From contig NZ_JAKLJA010000005.1 of assembly GCF_022213065.1 (NCBI RefSeq), positions 124,001 to 188,000 on the forward strand: 64,000 nt of DNA. The letters run 5' to 3'. The notes beneath the pieces were generated by a model. That model saw only the letters and a program-made list of their open reading frames with translations. It was not told the DNA's origin and searched no databases. Source of the stretch: Paraburkholderia tagetis. Its GTDB lineage: Bacteria; Pseudomonadota; Gammaproteobacteria; Burkholderiales; Burkholderiaceae. This document shows, one piece after another, positions 60,839 to 64,000 of the stretch. The first letter of the stretch is position 1, and the number at the start of each line of letters is the position of its first letter. A program made the position numbers and the translations under genes.

Positions 60839-61557
60839 GGTGTGGTGTGCGGACTCGGTTCAGATGCGGGTTCAGACGCGGGCTCAAAAAAAAGCGCGCC
60901 CGGCAGCCCGAGCGCGGCGGCGATTTCGCGCGCGCTGCGCACGATCTGCGTGCCGTGCGGAAAGTTCGCGTTGGCCTCCGATGCGCCCGCATCGGGCCAG
61001 CCGAGCACGCGCATGCCGGCAGCGAGCGCGGCACGTGCGCCGGTTGGGCTGTCTTCGATGGCGATGGCCTCGGCGGGCGCGACGTCGAGCAGATACGCGG
61101 CGCGCAGGTAGCCTTCGGGGTCGGGCTTGCCGTTGCGCACGTCGCTGGCGCTCACCGAGACGCGTCCGGGCGCCTGCAATCCGAGTGCATTCAGATTGGC
61201 TTCGAGCAGCATGCGACCCGCGTTCGAGACGATGGCCTGGCGCAACCCGGCCGCGTGTGCGGCGCGCCAGAGTTCGAGCGCGCCAGGGCGCGCTTCGAGC
61301 TGCGGCGCCTCGGCCACATAGCGCGCGGCGCGCAGCGCCGACCAAGTGTCGAAATCCGCTTCAATGCCGAAGCGTTCGCGGCAGATGCGGTACACGTCGA
61401 GGCCGGTGCGCCCGAACATCAGCGGATGCAACTCGTCGCCGGCTTGTATGCCGTAGTGCGCGAGCGCCGCGATCAGTGTGTGCATGTGCAGCGGCTCGCT
61501 GAGGGCGAGCGTGCCGTCCATGTCCCAAAGCACGGCGCGTGGAGGCGGTGCGTTCAT
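60832..61557 (-). CDS. HAD-superfamily sugar phosphatase
   Basis: A 241-residue HAD subfamily IA hydrolase. Motif I is VLWDMDGTLALSEPLH, with nucleophile Asp12 and Asp14. Motif II is AIVSNAGR, and motifs III-IV are NGKPDPEGY and AIAIEDSPTGARAA. The helical cap lies at about residues 20-85. It probably dephosphorylates a phosphorylated sugar or polyol, perhaps clearing an overflow intermediate of the adjacent kinase. The C-terminus has an EPASEPASEPS repeat. The ATG at 61557 overlaps the kinase stop (ATGA). Confidence 0.87.
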   Translation of the reverse strand: MNAPPPRAVLWDMDGTLALSEPLHMHTLIAALAHYGIQAGDELHPLMFGRTGLDVYRICRERFGIEADFDTWSALRAARYVAEAPQLEARPGALELWRAAHAAGLRQAIVSNAGRMLLEANLNALGLQAPGRVSVSASDVRNGKPDPEGYLRAAYLLDVAPAEAIAIEDSPTGARAALAAGMRVLGWPDAGASEANANFPHGTQIVRSAREIAAALGLPGALFFEPASEPASEPSPHTTPC

Positions 61558-63071
61558 GCTTCGTCTCCGGCGAGTCGGTCGAGGTCGTCGTAGAACTGCT
61601 GCGAGTGCGCATAGAGGCGTTCGAAGATCGGCATCATGCGGTCGTAGGTGTCGGCGGCGCGCGGGTCGGGCTGCACTTCGCGCGCGAAACGCACGAAACG
61701 GCGCACGGCGTCGCCGAGCGTCGCGAACTGGCCGGTGGCCGTTGCCGCGAGCAGCGCGCAGCCCATCACGCCGCATTCGACCTCGGCGGGCACGAGCACC
61801 GGGGTGCGATACATGCTGGCCTTGATGTCGAGCCACAATGCAGCCTTCGCGCCGCCGCTCGCTGCCACCAGCCGCTCGATCGCCACGCCCGCGGGCTGGA
61901 TCATGGCCATGTGGCGGCGCACGCCGAAGGCCACGCCTTCGAGCACGGCGCGATGCAGATGCGCGAGGCCGTGGCGCGCGGCGATGCCGAAGAACTGCGC
62001 GCGCGAGTTCGGGTGCGCGCCGAAGCGCTCGCCGGTGAGGTAAGGCAGGAAGAAGAGGCCCTCGGCGCCGACGGGCGCTTCGGCGGCCTTGCGCGCGACG
62101 TCCTCGTACGAGAGCGCGTTTTCGTGGAAGGCGCGGCGCGCCCAGCGCATGGCGTCGCCGCCCGAGTCGAGCAGCGTGAAGCGGCCCCACAGGCCCTCGC
62201 AAGTCGCGACGTTCGAGACCTCCGGGTGCAGCATGGGCGTGTCGGCGATCACCGTGATGATCGACGAGGTGCCCGTGATGTCCGAGGCGAGGCCTGGCTC
62301 ATACACGCCCGAGCCCAGCACCGAGGCCGGATAGTCGGCTGCGCCCACCAGCACGGGCGTGCCTTCGCGCAGGCCGGTGGCCTGCGCGGCCGCCCTCGTC
62401 ACCGCGCCCAGCACCTCGTGGGGCGCGCGGATGGGCGGCAGCTTGCGGACGTCCAGGCCGAGGGCTTCGAGCATGACCGGCGACCACGCGCGCGTTTGCG
62501 GGTCCATCAGGAAGGTCATCGAGGCGTCGCTCCAGTCGCATGCTCGCTCGCCGGTCAGCCGGAAGTTCACGTAGTCCTTCGGCATGAACACGGTCGTGGC
62601 GCGTTCGTAGGCGTCGCGCTCGTGCTGGCGGAGCCACTGAAGCTTGAAGCCGGGCCACGCGGGGGTGGGCGGGTTCGCGGTGCGCGCGAGCCATGCCTGC
62701 GCGTCGGCGCCGCTGCCGTGGCGGGCGCGAAACGATTCGACCTGTGCGGCGGCGCGCTTGTCGTTCCAGAGCGGCGCGGCCTCGCGCGTGAGCTTGCCGT
62801 CGGCGTCGATGAGCACGGTGCCGTGCATCTGTCCGCAGGCGCAGATCGCGGCGATGTGCTGCGCCGCGCCCGGCTCGGCTGCGAGCACTTCGCGGATCGC
62901 GTGGACGGCGCCCGTCCACCAGTCGAGCGGGCGCTGCTCGGACCAGCCATAGCGCGGCACGATCTGCTCGTGCTCGCGCGCGGCGAGGCGGCGAATCGAG
63001 CCGGTCGCATCGACGAGCGCGGCGCGCACGCTGCCGGTGCCCACGTCGATTGCCAGATAGGTTGTCTCCAT
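61554..63071 (-). CDS. FGGY-family carbohydrate kinase
   Basis: A 505-residue ATP-dependent sugar/polyol kinase. The N-terminal phosphate motif is YLAIDVGTGSVRAALVDATG. The substrate region CACGQMHGTVLIDADG follows, then SDASMTFLMD and VGAADYPASVLGSG with the catalytic Asp region. The ATPase C-domain has FFLPYLTGERFGAHPNSRAQFFG and AASGGAKAALWLDIKASMYRTPV. It is closest in pattern to the ribulokinase/xylulokinase branch, but substrate prediction inside FGGY is unreliable. METTYLAIDVG at 63071 is the likely start; an ATG at 63086 adds five residues. It overlaps the HAD gene by 4 bp. Confidence 0.9.
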   Translation of the reverse strand: METTYLAIDVGTGSVRAALVDATGSIRRLAAREHEQIVPRYGWSEQRPLDWWTGAVHAIREVLAAEPGAAQHIAAICACGQMHGTVLIDADGKLTREAAPLWNDKRAAAQVESFRARHGSGADAQAWLARTANPPTPAWPGFKLQWLRQHERDAYERATTVFMPKDYVNFRLTGERACDWSDASMTFLMDPQTRAWSPVMLEALGLDVRKLPPIRAPHEVLGAVTRAAAQATGLREGTPVLVGAADYPASVLGSGVYEPGLASDITGTSSIITVIADTPMLHPEVSNVATCEGLWGRFTLLDSGGDAMRWARRAFHENALSYEDVARKAAEAPVGAEGLFFLPYLTGERFGAHPNSRAQFFGIAARHGLAHLHRAVLEGVAFGVRRHMAMIQPAGVAIERLVAASGGAKAALWLDIKASMYRTPVLVPAEVECGVMGCALLAATATGQFATLGDAVRRFVRFAREVQPDPRAADTYDRMMPIFERLYAHSQQFYDDLDRLAGDEA

Positions 63072-63107
63072 GTTTGCTTGTCCCATCGTCGTGGGGAGTG
63101 TCGAGGT

Positions 63108-63980
63108 TCAGGCGTTGCCAGCATTGGCGCGCACGCGCCACGCGCATTGCGTGCGCGCGCGGTAGAGCGCCAGCGCGCCGCGCTCCTCGACGATACGCGC
63201 GTCGATCTCGGCCGGCGCGATCGTGTTGAAGTCGAAGAGGCCATGATGATGCGCGATCATCACGCGCACGCCCGCGTCCTTCGCGAGCGTCACCGCTTCG
63301 TCGAGCGTGAAGTTGCCCGGCACGCCGTTGCCGCTGCGCTCGGTGTCGCGCCCGTTCACGGGCAGCAGCGCGACATGCGGTGCGAGCGCGGCCACGCGAG
63401 CGGCGAGCCCCGCATACGGCACGCAGTCGCCCGAATGATAGACGCGCACGCCCGCAATCTCGATCACATAGCCAAGCCACGGATGCCGCCCCTGCGCGTC
63501 GGTGTCGAGCGTTTCGTGCGCCGAGGCGAGCGGCGCGACGCTGAGTCCCGGCACGCTTGCCAGCGGCTGCACGCGCTCGCCCGCATCGACGGCGATCAGG
63601 CGCGACGCATCCACGCCGCAGCGCTTCACCGCTTCGTCGAGCGTGGCCGCTGGCACCACGAAACGCAGCCCGGGAAAGCGCCGCGCGAGCGGCTGCAGGG
63701 TGTCCGGGTCCATGTGGTCGGTGTGGCGGTGCGTGCAGAGCACGAGGTCGACGCGTTCGAGATCCTCGGGCGCGATCGGCGCGGCCATCATGCGCTCGTG
63801 CGGATAGTGCGTGCCGCGGTACTTGCGCGCGAGCGAATCGGAAAGATACGGATCGATCAAGAGGCGCAAGCCCGCGCCCTCGATCACGAAGCCCGCCTGG
63901 CCGAGCCAGTAGAGCGCGACGTCGGCGGCAGCGACCGGCGCATGCGCGCGCGGCGCGGCGAGGCGCGCTGCGAGCGGCAT
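63108..63980 (-). CDS. UlaG-like metallo-beta-lactamase-fold hydrolase
   Basis: A 290-residue MBL-fold protein resembling L-ascorbate-6-phosphate lactonase UlaG and related metal-dependent hydrolases. YWLGQAGFVIEGAGLRLLIDPYLSD begins the fold. The metal motif is LCTHRHTDHMDPDTL (HxHxDH), and later ligands are in SAHET and YHSGDCVPYAG. LPVNGRDTERSGNGVPGNFTLDEAVTLA is UlaG-like. The frame stays open beyond the ATG at 63980 (DVETFE before it), so the true start may lie outside the window. It is the first visible gene of the operon, 37 bp before the kinase. A lactonase for a sugar-acid intermediate is plausible. Confidence 0.8.
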   Translation of the reverse strand: MPLAARLAAPRAHAPVAAADVALYWLGQAGFVIEGAGLRLLIDPYLSDSLARKYRGTHYPHERMMAAPIAPEDLERVDLVLCTHRHTDHMDPDTLQPLARRFPGLRFVVPAATLDEAVKRCGVDASRLIAVDAGERVQPLASVPGLSVAPLASAHETLDTDAQGRHPWLGYVIEIAGVRVYHSGDCVPYAGLAARVAALAPHVALLPVNGRDTERSGNGVPGNFTLDEAVTLAKDAGVRVMIAHHHGLFDFNTIAPAEIDARIVEERGALALYRARTQCAWRVRANAGNA

Positions 63981-64000
63981 CTCGAAGGTCTCGACGTCGA

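Overview
The window is GC-rich beta-proteobacterial DNA. Gene content, gene order and protein sequences fit a Burkholderiaceae chromosome, most likely Paraburkholderia, Caballeronia or Burkholderia. This rests on recognised families and their order; no database search was run.

Layout. (1) 1-10.3 kb: the 3'-truncated dapC (minus), a divergent EamA permease, then smc, zipA, ligA and def. (2) 10.4-16.0 kb, minus strand: a 23S rRNA pseudouridine synthase with a long Arg/Glu/Asp repeat domain, glnD and map. (3) 16.2-32.9 kb: the long plus-strand translation and envelope cluster rpsB-tsf-pyrH-frr-uppS-cdsA-dxr-rseP-bamA-skp-lpxD-fabZ-lpxA-lpxB-rnhB, followed by a TrmH/SpoU rRNA methyltransferase. 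It links ribosome function, undecaprenyl and phospholipid precursors, outer-membrane protein assembly and lipid A synthesis. (4) 33-45.1 kb: divergent ppsR/ppsA, an NfeD/QmcA membrane pair, smpB divergent from ratA-rnfH, a second EamA permease, and guaB-membrane protein-guaA.

(5) 45.1-58.9 kb: an accessory catabolic block with visibly lower GC. It starts right at the 3' end of guaA, a known island insertion hotspot, with a broken integrase/Fis-type pseudogene. It holds a TetR regulator, an acyl-CoA ligase, a porin, a cyclase-family hydrolase and an overlapping operon: SDR, ACAD10/11-type acyl-CoA dehydrogenase, APH-type phosphotransferase, crotonase, thiolase, FMN nitronate-monooxygenase-like enzyme, second thiolase and alpha-methylacyl-CoA racemase. 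Two matching double palindromes (TACT-N4-AGTA twice, 7-bp gap) lie in front of the ligase and in front of the SDR operon, which suggests one TetR regulon. The enzymes suggest activation and CoA-dependent breakdown of a 4-hydroxy/4-keto (lactone-derived) or methyl-branched acid through a phosphorylated acyl-CoA. The substrate is not known.

(6) 58.9-64.0 kb, minus strand: a tightly coupled sugar/polyol operon (UlaG-like metallo-hydrolase, FGGY kinase, HAD phosphatase, GldA-type dehydrogenase, SDR) running in from beyond the right edge.

No rRNA, tRNA, CRISPR array or intact insertion sequence was recognised.
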